Of a DNA stretch of 64,000 bases, positions 46,907 to 56,369 are shown in pieces. Each line of letters opens with the position of its first letter. Position 1 is the stretch's first letter. This DNA comes from RPQJ01 sp963712815. GTDB taxonomy: Bacteria > Pseudomonadota > Gammaproteobacteria > Steroidobacterales > Steroidobacteraceae. The DNA lies in contig CAVQJL010000012.1 in assembly GCA_963712815.1 (NCBI GenBank), positions 434,001 through 498,000 on the forward strand, read 5' to 3'. The notes under the pieces are model-generated. The model did no database searches. It had not been told where the DNA came from and was given only the letters and a program-made list of their open reading frames with translations. Both the position numbers and the translations under genes were made by a program.

Positions 46907-49177
46907 CTACTCGAGCAGCGCCGGCTCTTCCGACGAGCGGGTCTCGATCTTGAGCTGCTCGTCCGCACCCACGCTCACGAAGGCGTGCCCGCCCTTTTCG
47001 AGCTGCCCGAACAGCAGTTCCTCGGCCAGCGGCCGCTTGATGAACTCCTGGATGACGCGCGCCATCGGCCGTGCCCCCATTTTCGGGTCGTACCCTCGAC
47101 GCGCGATCCAGGCGCGCGCGTCGTCCCCGACGTGCAGCGCGACGCCCTTCTGCTCGAGCTGGGCCTCCACTTCCACGATCAGCTTGTCCACCACGCGCTG
47201 GATCGTCCGCTCGTCCAGCCCCTGGAACTGGACGACGGCGTCGAGGCGGTTGCGGAACTCCGGTGCAAACAGCCGCCGGATCGCCTCCATGCCGTCGGGT
47301 GCGTTGTCCTGCGCCACGAAGCCGATCGAGGCCCGGCTCATTTCGGCAGCGCCGGCGTTGGTGGTCATCACGATCACCACGTGACGGAAATCCGCCTTGC
47401 GGCCGTTGTTGTCTGTCAGCGTGCCGTGGTCCATGACCTGCAGCAGCAGGTTGAAGACGTCGGGGTGGGCTTTCTCGATCTCATCGAGCAGCAGCACGCA
47501 GTGCGGGTTCTTGGCGATGGCCTCGGTGAGGAGCCCGCCCTGGTCGAAGCCGACGTAGCCCGGGGGCGCGCCGATCAGTCGCGACACGGTGTGGCGCTCC
47601 ATGTACTCGGACATGTCGAAGCGGACGAGCTCGACGCCGAGCGCGGAGGCGAGCTGGCGCGTCACCTCCGTCTTGCCGACGCCGGTCGGACCGGCGAAGA
47701 GGAACGAACCGACCGGCTTGTGCTGGTCCCCGAGGCCCGAACGCGACATCTTGATCGCGGCCGAGAGCGTATCGATCGCCTTGTCCTGACCGTAGATCAC
47801 GAGCTTGAGGTTGCGCTCGAGGTTGCGCAGCACGTCGCGATCGCTCGACGACACGGTCTTCGGCGGGATGCGCGCCATGCGCGCCACGACGTCTTCGACC
47901 TGGTTGACCGTGACCACCGCCTCGCGCTCACCCGCCGGCCTCACGCGCTGGCGCGCGCCCGCCTCGTCGATGACGTCGATGGCCTTGTCGGGCAGGTGCC
48001 GGTCGTTGATGTGGCGTGCGGAGAGCTCCGCAGCGGCGATGAGGGCGTCGTCGGCATAGCGGATGCCGTGGTGCTCCTCGAACTTCTGCCGCAGGCCGCG
48101 CAGGATCTCGATCGTCTCGGCGACGGTCGGCTCGACGATGTCGATCTTCTGGAAGCGCCGCGTGAGGGCGTGGTCCTTCTCGAAGATGCCGCGGAACTCC
48201 TGGTAGGTGGTCGAACCGATGCAGCGCAGCTCGCCGTTCGCGAGCGCCGGCTTGATGAGGTTCGAGGCGTCCATCACGCCACCCGAGGCCGCCCCGGCGC
48301 CGATCACGGTGTGGATCTCGTCGATGAACAGGATGGCCCCGGGCAGCTTCTTGATCTCGGCGAGCACGCCCTTGAGCCGCTTCTCGAAGTCGCCGCGGTA
48401 CTTCGTCCCCGCGATCAGCGCCCCCAGGTCCAGCGAATAGACCGTGCTGTCGGCCAGCACCTCGGGCACGCGGCGCTCGACGATCAGTCGCGCGAGGCCC
48501 TCGACCAGGGCAGTCTTGCCGACGCCCGCCTCGCCCACGTACAGAGGATTGTTCTTGCGCCGCCGGCAGAGGATCTCGATGGTGCGCTCGACCTCGAGTG
48601 CCCGGCCGATCAGCGGGTCGATGCGGCCCTCGATCGCGAGGCGGTTGAGGTTCGTCGCGTATTTCTCGAGCGCAGAGCTGCCCTCGCCGTCGCGCTCGCC
48701 TTCGGCCTGCGACGACTCCTCGCTGCGCACCTCGCGCTCGTCGCCGGGCTTCGCGAGCCCGTGCGAGATGTAGTTCACCACGTCCAGCCGCGACACGTCC
48801 TGCAGCGTGAGCAGGTACGCGGCATGCGAATGCTTCTCGCTGAAGATCGCCACCAGCACGTTCGCGACCGAGACCTCCTTCTTGCCGCTCGACTGGACGT
48901 GGAACACGGCGCGCTGCAGGACGCGCTGGAAGCCCAGCGTCGGCTGCACTTCGCGGTCATCGTCCTGCTTCAGGCGCGGCGTCGTCTGGTCGATGAACTC
49001 GGCCAGTTCCTTGCGAAGCCGGTTCGCGTCGGCCCCGCAGGCGCGCAGGATCTCGCGCACCCGCGTCGTCTCGATGATCGACAGCAGGAGGTGCTCGACG
49101 GTCATGAATTCGTGGCGGGCCTCGCGGGCCGCCTGGAAAGCCTCGTTCAGGCAGATCTCGAGTTCGCTGCTCAACAC
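46907..49177 (-). CDS. clpA: ATP-dependent Clp protease ATP-binding subunit ClpA
   Basis: ClpA unfolds substrates for ClpP. The 756-residue protein has the N domain (LNEAFQAAREARHEFMTVEH), a first AAA+ module with Walker A GEAGVGKT, a second with GPTGVGKTEVTRQL, and the C-terminal D2-small region. There is no ClpB-type middle coiled coil, and an IGL-like loop is expected in D2. The length agrees with E. coli ClpA (758). It follows clpS by 4 bp on the same strand. Confidence 0.96.
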   Translation of the reverse strand: MLSSELEICLNEAFQAAREARHEFMTVEHLLLSIIETTRVREILRACGADANRLRKELAEFIDQTTPRLKQDDDREVQPTLGFQRVLQRAVFHVQSSGKKEVSVANVLVAIFSEKHSHAAYLLTLQDVSRLDVVNYISHGLAKPGDEREVRSEESSQAEGERDGEGSSALEKYATNLNRLAIEGRIDPLIGRALEVERTIEILCRRRKNNPLYVGEAGVGKTALVEGLARLIVERRVPEVLADSTVYSLDLGALIAGTKYRGDFEKRLKGVLAEIKKLPGAILFIDEIHTVIGAGAASGGVMDASNLIKPALANGELRCIGSTTYQEFRGIFEKDHALTRRFQKIDIVEPTVAETIEILRGLRQKFEEHHGIRYADDALIAAAELSARHINDRHLPDKAIDVIDEAGARQRVRPAGEREAVVTVNQVEDVVARMARIPPKTVSSSDRDVLRNLERNLKLVIYGQDKAIDTLSAAIKMSRSGLGDQHKPVGSFLFAGPTGVGKTEVTRQLASALGVELVRFDMSEYMERHTVSRLIGAPPGYVGFDQGGLLTEAIAKNPHCVLLLDEIEKAHPDVFNLLLQVMDHGTLTDNNGRKADFRHVVIVMTTNAGAAEMSRASIGFVAQDNAPDGMEAIRRLFAPEFRNRLDAVVQFQGLDERTIQRVVDKLIVEVEAQLEQKGVALHVGDDARAWIARRGYDPKMGARPMARVIQEFIKRPLAEELLFGQLEKGGHAFVSVGADEQLKIETRSSEEPALLE

Positions 49178-49181
49178 GGCG

Positions 49182-49499
49182 TCAGGCCTCTTCCATCGTG
49201 CACAGGAGGGGATGCTGGTTCTGCCGGGCGTAGGTGGTCACCTGGGCCACCTTGGTCTCGGCGATCTCATGCGTGAATACCCCGCACACGCCCTTGCCGC
49301 GGGTGTGTACCTCGAGCATAACTCGGGTCGCCGTCGTGCGGTCCATGGCGAAGATGTGCTCGAGCACGTCCACCACGAACTCCATCGGCGTGTAGTCGTC
49401 GTTCAGGAGCACGACTTGGTAGAGCGGCGGCCGCTTGGTACGCGGCTGCGCCTCCTCCACCATCAGTCCGTGGCCCTGCTCGGTGCGTTCGTCGGTCAT
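49182..49499 (-). CDS. clpS: ClpAP adaptor protein ClpS
   Basis: The 105-residue adaptor has the N-degron-binding core PPLYQVVLLNDDYTPMEFVV and VLEHIFAMDRTTATRVMLEVH, then GKGVCGVFTHEIAETKV, typical of ClpS. The flexible N-terminal tail is Glu/Gln-rich. It brings proteins with N-terminal Leu/Phe/Trp/Tyr to ClpA. It is directly upstream of clpA and close to aat, which makes such N-degrons. Confidence 0.96.
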   Translation of the reverse strand: MTDERTEQGHGLMVEEAQPRTKRPPLYQVVLLNDDYTPMEFVVDVLEHIFAMDRTTATRVMLEVHTRGKGVCGVFTHEIAETKVAQVTTYARQNQHPLLCTMEEA

Positions 49500-49608
49500 G
49501 TCCTGCCAATGCTCCCGCCATGCCTATATAGGGCCATGCCCGGACCGTGACAAGCGGCGTTTCGGGATCCGTGCACGGTTTGGATCATCCGATAGTTGCG
49601 CGATTGTC

Positions 49609-49638
49609 TTGAGGCAGCGTCCCGCAAGTCCGTATCAT
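49609..49638 (+). promoter_or_regulatory. sigma70-like promoter upstream of gspC
   Basis: TTGAGG (49609-49614) and TATCAT (49633-49638) are separated by 18 bp. The predicted start lies about 40 bp before the gspC ATG. Confidence 0.5.
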
Positions 49639-49685
49639 GCCGCAGCTTTAGCTAACGACTGACGGGTCACGGGTCCGCCCCCTCG

Positions 49686-50666
49686 ATGCAGCTGCCCAAA
49701 AGCCTCGGTTCCATTACGCGGACGGCCGCCGGATTTGCGCCTGGGGCGTGGGCCCGGTCGCTGCCGATGTGGGTGTCGGCCGGCCTCGTGCTGCTGCTCG
49801 CCTGGCAGGCGGTGCAGCTCACCTGGACGGCCATCGGCAGCCGCGGCGTCCCACCGCCGGCCGACCCCGGCCCGATGCCCGCCGTGCAGCGCACCGCCAC
49901 GCCCGCGGTGGACATCGGCCGAATCGTCGGTGCCCATCTGTTCGGAGAAGCCGGCGCCGCGGCTTCACAGGAAACCGATCCGACGGCAGTCGCCGCCACG
50001 CAGATGAACCTCGTCCTGAGCGGGACCATCGCGCACGCCGACCCCCAGCGGGGCTTCGCCATCATCGGCGAAAGCGCGGCCACCTCGCGGGTCTACCCCG
50101 TCGGCAAGACCATCACCGGCGGCACGAAGCTGCACTCAGTCTATCCGGACAGGGTGATCCTGGACCGTGGCGGCAAGCTCGAAGCCCTGATTCTCCCCAA
50201 GAAATTCCAGGGCGGTGGGATGAGCGCTTCGCGACCGGCGGCCGCCGCGCCGCCGCCCGAGCCGATGGTGGGCCAGCGCCTGCAGGAACTCGCGGCGCAG
50301 AACCCCGGGGCAATCACCGAGGTCATCCGCCCGCAGCCCGTGTTCGCCAACGGCCAGCAGCGCGGCTACCGGGTGTATCCGGGGCGCAACCGGCAGCAGT
50401 TTTCCCAGCTCGGCCTGATGCCGGGCGACCTGGTGACGGCGATCAACGGCACGCCGCTCGATGACCCGGCGCGCGGCATGGAGATCCTGCAGTCCATCAA
50501 CAGCGCGGCGCAGGTCACGGTCACGGTGGAGCGCAACGGTCAGAGTACGCAGGTCAGCATAAACACCGCCCAGGTCGCGGCCGAGGCCGCGTCCGGGTCG
50601 TTGTCAGAGGCGATTTCTGTCAGCGAGGTGCCCGGGACCTCGGACGACGTGGATCCCGCGGAGTGA
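49686..50666 (+). CDS. gspC: type II secretion system protein GspC
   Basis: GspC links the inner-membrane platform to the secretin GspD. The 326-residue protein has one transmembrane helix (about 28-48, VSAGLVLLLAWQAVQL). A Pro-rich linker leads to the HR domain (about 75-175, HLFGEAG then LNLVLSGTIAHADPQRGFAII), and a C-terminal PDZ domain follows (about 215-290, FSQLGLMPGDLVTAINGTPLDD). The stop overlaps the region just before gspD. The start at 49686 is preceded by a candidate promoter. Confidence 0.93.
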   Translation: MQLPKSLGSITRTAAGFAPGAWARSLPMWVSAGLVLLLAWQAVQLTWTAIGSRGVPPPADPGPMPAVQRTATPAVDIGRIVGAHLFGEAGAAASQETDPTAVAATQMNLVLSGTIAHADPQRGFAIIGESAATSRVYPVGKTITGGTKLHSVYPDRVILDRGGKLEALILPKKFQGGGMSASRPAAAAPPPEPMVGQRLQELAAQNPGAITEVIRPQPVFANGQQRGYRVYPGRNRQQFSQLGLMPGDLVTAINGTPLDDPARGMEILQSINSAAQVTVTVERNGQSTQVSINTAQVAAEAASGSLSEAISVSEVPGTSDDVDPAE

Positions 50667-50668
50667 CG

Positions 50669-52858
50669 ATGAAACCCAAGTTCATAGATCGGGCGGCAAC
50701 CAGGCTCGCTGCAGTCGCACTCGCAGCGACACTCGCGCTCGGCATGCCGGCAGCGGCATCGGGGCAGGCCCAGGGGTCGATCACCCCCAACTACAAGGAT
50801 GCGGACCTCGGCCAGATCATCGAGGCCGTCAGCGCCGTGACCGGCAAGAACTTCATCGTGGACCCGCGGGTGCGGGCCCAGGTCACGATGCTGTCCTCCA
50901 CACCGATGTCGCCGGAAGCCTTCTACGAGGCGTTCCTCTCCATCCTCCAGGTGCACGGCTTCGTGGCGGTCCCCTCTGGCGACGTCGTCAAGATCGTGCC
51001 CGACGCCAATGCCCGCCAGCTGCCGGCCAACGACCTGCCTTCGCGCATCAGCTCCACCTCGGACGAGATCGTCACGCAGGTGGTGGCGGTCAAGAACGTG
51101 AGCGCCGCGCAGCTGGTGCCGATCCTGAGGCCGCTGATCCCGCAGTACGGGCACCTCGCGGCCTATCCTTCCTCCAACATGCTGATCATCTCGGACCGCG
51201 CGGCGAACGTCAGCCGCATGATGCGCATCATCCAGCGCATCGACCAGACCGGGGACGAGAACATCGACGTCATCCCGATGCAGCACGCGAGCGCCACGGA
51301 CGTCGTGCGCATCGTCAACTCGCTGTATGTGACCGCAGGCGCAGAGGGCGGCGGCGTACCGACCGTGAAGATGGTCGCCGACGACCGCACCAACAGCGTG
51401 CTCGTGAGCGGCGAGAGTTCGCAGCGCCTGCGACTGAAGACGCTCATCACGCATCTCGACACGCCGCTCGAGGCCGGCGGCGACACCCAGGTCCGCTACT
51501 TGCGCTACGCGGACGCCGAGAAGATCTCGCAGAAGCTGCGCGAGCAGATCCAGGGCATCACGGCGGCGGCGGTGCCGGGAGGGGCGGCCGCTGGCGGCGC
51601 GGCGCCGGCGATCGCGAGCGGCGGCGGGGTGGACCGCAGCATCACGATCTGGGCCGAACCGCAGACCAATGCGCTCGTCGTGACCGCGCCGCCCAAGGTG
51701 ATGCGCTCAGTTATGTCGATCGTGGACAGGCTCGACATCCGCCGCGCCCAGGTGCTGGTCGAGGCGATCCTGGTCGAGATGTCGGTGGACAAGGCGATGG
51801 ACCTTGGCATCAACTGGCTGATCGGCGAGCGTGACAGCAACGGCAACCTGCTGCCCGCCGGCGGCTTCGTGCAGCCGGTGGACGGCACCGGGATCGGCCA
51901 GATCCTGCAGGGCGTGCTCAGCCCCGAGAGCGTCACCGGCCTGCCGAGCGGCCTGACCATGGGCGTCGGCAAGATCGTCGCGGGCGGCTTCAGCTGGGCA
52001 GCGCTGATCCGGGCGATCGGCGGCCAGGGCAACACCAACATCATCGCCACGCCCTCGATCGTCACGCTCGACAACGAGGAGGCCGAGATCAAGATCGCGC
52101 AGGAGGTGCCGTTCGTCACCGGACAGTACACCAACCAGGGCGTGGCGTCGCCGGGCGGCGTGGTCAATCCGTTCCAGACGATCAACCGCGAGGAAGTCGG
52201 CAACATCCTCAAGATCACCCCGCAGATCAACGAGGGTGATTCGGTGGTCCTCAAGATCTCGCAGGAGGCCTCGAGCATCGCCGCGAGCTCGCAGCAGGTC
52301 AGCACCAACGACCTGATCACGAACAAGCGCACGATCTCGACAAACGTGCTGGTCGAGGACGGCGGCATCATCGTGCTCGGCGGGCTGATCTCCGACGAGG
52401 TTCGCGAGTCGAAGTCGCAGGTGCCGTTCCTCGGGTCGATCCCGATACTCGGTGAGTTGTTCAAGACCCGCAGCGTCGACAAGGTCAAGACCAACCTGAT
52501 GGTGTTCATCCGGCCGCGCATCCTGCGCGACGGCGTGGATGCGGCCATCGAGACCAACGCGAAGTACAACTACATCCGCAACCAGCAGCTCGAGCGGAAC
52601 GACGGAAAGGTGCCGATGATGCCCAACGAGCGGCAGCCGACCCTGCCCGCGCTCGAGGCGCTGGTGCCGCCGGAACTCCTGAATCCCGCCAAGCAGGCCT
52701 CGCCGTTGAGCGACACGCCGGCCGAGCGTGCGAGAGCGATGGGCGGCTTGCCGCCGGACGGCTCGCCGCCCCTGCCCCCGGCGGCACCGGTGACCCCGAC
52801 GACGCCGTTCGGGACGGAGCCGATCCCGCCACCGCCCGGCGACCGGCCGCTGCCGTGA
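50669..52858 (+). CDS. gspD: type II secretion system secretin GspD
   Basis: GspD forms the outer-membrane channel of the T2SS. The 729-residue protein has a signal peptide (LAAVALAATLALGMPAAASG) and N0 (ITPNYKDADLGQIIEAVSAV). N1-N3 repeats follow (HASATDVVRIVNSLY, RYADAEKISQKLREQI), then the secretin core (about 350-600) with VEAILVEMSVDKAMDLG, PSIVTLDNEEAEIKIAQEVPF and VLVEDGGIIVLGGLI. A Pro-rich tail ends the protein. The ATG at 50669 has GGAG six bases upstream, better than GTG at 50663. It ends overlapping the gspE GTG. Confidence 0.95.
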   Translation: MKPKFIDRAATRLAAVALAATLALGMPAAASGQAQGSITPNYKDADLGQIIEAVSAVTGKNFIVDPRVRAQVTMLSSTPMSPEAFYEAFLSILQVHGFVAVPSGDVVKIVPDANARQLPANDLPSRISSTSDEIVTQVVAVKNVSAAQLVPILRPLIPQYGHLAAYPSSNMLIISDRAANVSRMMRIIQRIDQTGDENIDVIPMQHASATDVVRIVNSLYVTAGAEGGGVPTVKMVADDRTNSVLVSGESSQRLRLKTLITHLDTPLEAGGDTQVRYLRYADAEKISQKLREQIQGITAAAVPGGAAAGGAAPAIASGGGVDRSITIWAEPQTNALVVTAPPKVMRSVMSIVDRLDIRRAQVLVEAILVEMSVDKAMDLGINWLIGERDSNGNLLPAGGFVQPVDGTGIGQILQGVLSPESVTGLPSGLTMGVGKIVAGGFSWAALIRAIGGQGNTNIIATPSIVTLDNEEAEIKIAQEVPFVTGQYTNQGVASPGGVVNPFQTINREEVGNILKITPQINEGDSVVLKISQEASSIAASSQQVSTNDLITNKRTISTNVLVEDGGIIVLGGLISDEVRESKSQVPFLGSIPILGELFKTRSVDKVKTNLMVFIRPRILRDGVDAAIETNAKYNYIRNQQLERNDGKVPMMPNERQPTLPALEALVPPELLNPAKQASPLSDTPAERARAMGGLPPDGSPPLPPAAPVTPTTPFGTEPIPPPPGDRPLP

Positions 52859-54378
52859 GCACCACTCTCACCGACGAGGCGATCATCGCCGCGGCGGGGC
52901 GAGTCGCCGAACCACCGCGGCCGGTGCCTTTCGCCTTTGCGAAGCGACACGGCGTGCTGGTGCGCGCGCTGACCGAGCAGTCGGCCGACGTCGTGCTGCG
53001 GGCCGGTGCCTCGCCGATCGCCCTCGCGGAGGTGCGCCGTCACCTTCGCCGACCCCTCACGGTCGAGCGGGCGGACCCCGAGCGCTTCGAAATGCTGCTG
53101 CGGCAGGCCTACGAGGGCGGCTCGAGCGCGGCGATGGACGCCATGGGCGGCCTCGAGGAGGACACGGACCTCGGCAGCCTCGCACAGGAGATTCCCGAAC
53201 CCTCCGACCTCCTCGAGAGCGAGGACGAGGCGCCGGTCATCCGCCTCATCAACGCGTTGCTCACCCAGGCAGTCAAGGAAAGCTCCTCAGACATCCACAT
53301 CGAGCCTTTCGAGAACCGGCTGGTGATCCGCTTCCGCGTGGACGGCGTGCTGCGCGAGGTGCTGCAGACCAAGCGCGCGGTGGCGCCGCTGATCGTCTCG
53401 CGCATCAAGGTCATGTCGCGGCTCGACATCGCCGAGAAGCGCCTGCCGCAGGACGGCCGCATCTCGCTTCGCATCGCCGGCCGCGCGGTGGACGTGCGCG
53501 TCTCGACGATTCCGGCAGGCCACGGCGAGCGCGTGGTGCTGCGCCTGCTCGACAAGCAGGCCGGGCGCCTCGACCTCAACTCGCTGGGCATGGACCCGGT
53601 CACGCAGACGCTGGTGGACGAGCTGATCCACAAGCCGAACGGAATCCTGCTCGTGACCGGCCCGACCGGCTCCGGCAAGACGACGACGCTGTATGCGGCG
53701 CTCGACCGCATCAACGACCGCACGCGCAACATCATGACGGTCGAGGATCCGATCGAGTACTACATCGACGGCATCGGCCAGACCCAGGTCAACTCCCGGG
53801 TCGAGATGACCTTTGCGCGCGGACTGCGCGCCATCCTGCGCCAGGACCCGGACGTGGTGATGGTGGGCGAAATCCGCGACCTCGAGACCGCGCAGATCGC
53901 CGTCCAGTCGAGCCTGACCGGCCACCTCGTGCTCTCGACCCTGCACACCAACACCGCCGTCGGCGCCGTGACGCGTCTGCGGGACATGGGCATCGAGCCC
54001 TTCCTGCTCGCCTCGAGCCTCGTCGGGGTGCTGGCACAGCGGCTGGTGCGGGTACTCAATCCCGCCACCCGCGAGGCATACACCGCCGGCGACTACGAGC
54101 GGCGCCTGCTCAACCTGCCGGACGACGCGACCTCCCCCACGCTCTACCGGCCCGGCAGCCGGGACCCCTCGGGCGGCTACAAGGGACGGACGGGCATCTA
54201 CGAGCTCGTGGTCGTGGACGAGCACATGCGGACGATGATCCACGACGGGGCGTCCGAGATCGAGCTCGAGCGCTATGCGCGCGCTCGCACGCCCGGCATC
54301 CGCGACGATGGGCGGACCAAGGTGCTCGCGGGTGTCACGACCATCGAGGAAGTTCTCAAGGTCACGCGCGAGGACTGA
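52855..54378 (+). CDS. gspE: type II secretion ATPase GspE, without the cysteine zinc motif
   Basis: GspE is the cytoplasmic ATPase that powers pseudopilus assembly. The 507-residue protein has an N-terminal domain that binds GspL (about 1-150) and the ATPase core. Walker A is GPTGSGKTTTLYAAL, the Asp box is TVEDPIEYYIDGIGQTQVN and Walker B is ILRQDPDVVMVGEIRD. LSTLHTNTAVGAVTRL is the His box. The usual CxxC...CxxC zinc module before GRTGIYEL is lost: the segment is RVLNPATREAYTAGD to YRPGSRDPSGGYKGRTG with no cysteine. The GTG start overlaps the gspD stop. The call is secure from order C-D-E-F and core motifs. Confidence 0.93.
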   Translation: MSTTLTDEAIIAAAGRVAEPPRPVPFAFAKRHGVLVRALTEQSADVVLRAGASPIALAEVRRHLRRPLTVERADPERFEMLLRQAYEGGSSAAMDAMGGLEEDTDLGSLAQEIPEPSDLLESEDEAPVIRLINALLTQAVKESSSDIHIEPFENRLVIRFRVDGVLREVLQTKRAVAPLIVSRIKVMSRLDIAEKRLPQDGRISLRIAGRAVDVRVSTIPAGHGERVVLRLLDKQAGRLDLNSLGMDPVTQTLVDELIHKPNGILLVTGPTGSGKTTTLYAALDRINDRTRNIMTVEDPIEYYIDGIGQTQVNSRVEMTFARGLRAILRQDPDVVMVGEIRDLETAQIAVQSSLTGHLVLSTLHTNTAVGAVTRLRDMGIEPFLLASSLVGVLAQRLVRVLNPATREAYTAGDYERRLLNLPDDATSPTLYRPGSRDPSGGYKGRTGIYELVVVDEHMRTMIHDGASEIELERYARARTPGIRDDGRTKVLAGVTTIEEVLKVTRED

Positions 54379-54381
54379 CGC

Positions 54382-55605
54382 ATGGGAGCCTTCGACTATG
54401 TCGCGGTCGACGCCTCCGGCCGCGAACGAAAGGGCGTGATCGAGGGCGATACCGCGCGGCACGTCCGGCAGCTGCTGCGCGAGCAGGGACTGCTCCCCGT
54501 CGCGGTCAACGAGGTCGAGGAGAAGGAGCGCCGCGGGCCGCGGCAGCCCCTGCGCCTCGGGTTCCAGCGCGGCCTGAGCGCCGGCGACCTGGCCCTCGTC
54601 ACCCGTCAGCTCGCCACGCTGGTGAAGTCCGGTCTCCCGCTCGAGGAGGCGCTGCTCGCCTGCTCGCAGCAGACAGACAAGCCGCGCGTGCGCAGCATCA
54701 TCCTCGGCGTGCGCTCGAAGGTCACCGAGGGCCACACGCTGGCCGACGGCCTGTCCGACTTCCCGGGATCGTTCCCGGAGATCTACCGTGCCACGGTGGC
54801 CGCGAGCGAGCAGTCGGGGCACCTCGACGCGGTGCTCGAGCGTCTCGCCGATTACACCGACAATCGCGAGCAGCTGCGCAGTCGCACCCTGACCGCCATG
54901 CTGTATCCCGTGCTGCTGTTCGTGGTCTGCGTCGCGATCGTGTTCTTCCTGCTGGTGTCGGTGGTGCCGAAGGTCGTCGAGGTCTTCCGCAGCAGCGAGG
55001 CCCAGCTGCCGGTGCTCACGCAGCTGCTGATCGCCGGCAGCGACTTCATGCGCGACTACGGCCTGTACCTGATCGCAGGCCTCGCGGCGGCGGGCTACCT
55101 CTTCAACCGCTGGCTGCGCGTCGAGTCGAACCGTCGCCGGTGGCATCGCGCGCTGCTGCGCATCCCGCTGATCGGCAAGGTGGTGCGCGGCAGCAATACC
55201 GCCCGCTTCGCGCGCACGCTGAGCACCCTCACTGCCAGCACGGTGCCGGTGCTCGAGGCGCTGCGCATCTCGAGCGAGGTCGTGACGAACCTGCCGATGA
55301 AGGCCGCGGTGGAGGACGCCGCGGTTCGCGTCCGCGAGGGCGCACCCATCGGCCGTTCCCTCGGGGTGAGCCGGCTGTTCCCGCCGATGATGATCCACCT
55401 GATCTCGAGCGGCGAGTCGAGCGGCGAGCTCGACACCATGCTCGAGCGCGCCGCCATCCACCAGGAGCGCGAGCTCGACTCGATCCTGCAGGCGGTGGTC
55501 GGCCTGCTCGGGCCGATCATGATCCTGGTGATGGGCGGGCTCGTGCTGGTGATCGTGCTGGCGATGCTGCTGCCGATCTTCGAGCTCAATCAACTCGTGA
55601 ACTGA
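54382..55605 (+). CDS. gspF: type II secretion system inner-membrane protein GspF
   Basis: The 407-residue platform protein has two homologous cytoplasmic helical domains (about 70-170 and 270-370) and three transmembrane helices (near 170-195, 225-240 and 375-400). LSAGDLALVTRQLATLVKSGLPLEEAL and ARFARTLSTLTASTVPVLEALRI (quoted in part) are the repeat starts; SGESSGELDTMLERAA is the conserved turn. It begins 4 bp after gspE. No gspG follows, which is unusual because G normally comes next. Confidence 0.94.
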   Translation: MGAFDYVAVDASGRERKGVIEGDTARHVRQLLREQGLLPVAVNEVEEKERRGPRQPLRLGFQRGLSAGDLALVTRQLATLVKSGLPLEEALLACSQQTDKPRVRSIILGVRSKVTEGHTLADGLSDFPGSFPEIYRATVAASEQSGHLDAVLERLADYTDNREQLRSRTLTAMLYPVLLFVVCVAIVFFLLVSVVPKVVEVFRSSEAQLPVLTQLLIAGSDFMRDYGLYLIAGLAAAGYLFNRWLRVESNRRRWHRALLRIPLIGKVVRGSNTARFARTLSTLTASTVPVLEALRISSEVVTNLPMKAAVEDAAVRVREGAPIGRSLGVSRLFPPMMIHLISSGESSGELDTMLERAAIHQERELDSILQAVVGLLGPIMILVMGGLVLVIVLAMLLPIFELNQLVN

Positions 55606-55636
55606 TCGAGGGGATACCGGCTAGCGCAAACCGGCA

Positions 55637-55658
55637 GCACGGCCTTCTCGCGCCGTGC
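55637..55658. repeat. inverted repeat between gspF and the PEP-CTERM gene
   Basis: GCACGGC (55637-55643) pairs with GCCGTGC (55652-55658) across an 8-nt loop. It lies 32 bp after gspF and could act as a bidirectional stop between convergent genes, but it has no T-run. Confidence 0.35.
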
Positions 55659-55676
55659 GCCGCACGGCCCGCGCTC

Positions 55677-56369
55677 TCAGCACTTGCGACGTCGGCCGCC
55701 GAAGCCGAGAGCGGCGAGCCCGGAAACAAGCAGCCAGCCGGCTGCCGGGAGCGGAACCACGGCGGGGGGCTTCGAAATGAGGAAATCACCGAAAAATTCA
55801 TTGTCGATAGTATTCGTCACGTCTCGAACCTGCACGGAATCGAATAGCACGCTCGAGTACACGCCGAAGAAGCCGAGAGGCCCGCCCACAGCCACCGTTG
55901 AATCATTGGGTGCGTTGTAGTTGAACTTTCCGAGGCTGGTCGCGCCCGCAAAGATTTCAATGCTGAATGTCGTGTCGTAGCAGGTCGCGTTGCAACCCCA
56001 GGTGCCGGGCGCGTTAACCCCGAGGTAAGTCGGCTCATGGATATAGAAGCCGATCGCATCGGCGCCGCCGGAGATCGTCATGTTGAAATTCTCACGGTCG
56101 CTTGCGGCCAAATCGCTGCCGGCGATCTCGTTCGAGCGGTCGAGGAAGGTAAGCGATGCCGAAGGACCGTTGGTGAAGGTGACGTCGCCCACCGTCGTAC
56201 CGGTCCCCCCTGACGCCGGCAATGCACCAATCGACGCCGCGCCTGTCGCGGCGATGAAGCCGGCTCTGTCATTGGCATAGGTTACTGTTGAAGCCGGTGC
56301 CGGCGTGGCGCACGCGCCGCCGAGGACCAATGCTAGAACCCAGATTTCCCGTCTGGACGCAACGTTCAT
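55677..56369 (-). CDS. PEP-CTERM-like (VPLPA) exported protein
   Basis: The 230-residue product has a signal peptide (MNVASRREIWVLALVLGGAC then PAPAS). A beta-rich body follows with ASGGTGTTVGDVTFTNG and FGVYSSVLFDSVQVRD. The C-terminal sorting signal has VPLPAAGWLLVSGLAALGFGG then a basic RRRKC end, the VPLPA variant of PEP-CTERM recognised by exosortase systems. The body resembles exported PEP-CTERM proteins with a jelly-roll-like domain. The ATG at 56369 has GGAGA upstream and is preferred to the ORF start at 56477. No exosortase gene is in the window. It is convergent with gspF. Confidence 0.82.
   Translation of the reverse strand: MNVASRREIWVLALVLGGACATPAPASTVTYANDRAGFIAATGAASIGALPASGGTGTTVGDVTFTNGPSASLTFLDRSNEIAGSDLAASDRENFNMTISGGADAIGFYIHEPTYLGVNAPGTWGCNATCYDTTFSIEIFAGATSLGKFNYNAPNDSTVAVGGPLGFFGVYSSVLFDSVQVRDVTNTIDNEFFGDFLISKPPAVVPLPAAGWLLVSGLAALGFGGRRRKC

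Noticed and set aside
46985..49276. 763-residue open frame on the plus strand opposite clpA and clpS
   Set aside because: Low-complexity Arg/Asp/Val composition and full overlap with two conserved genes.
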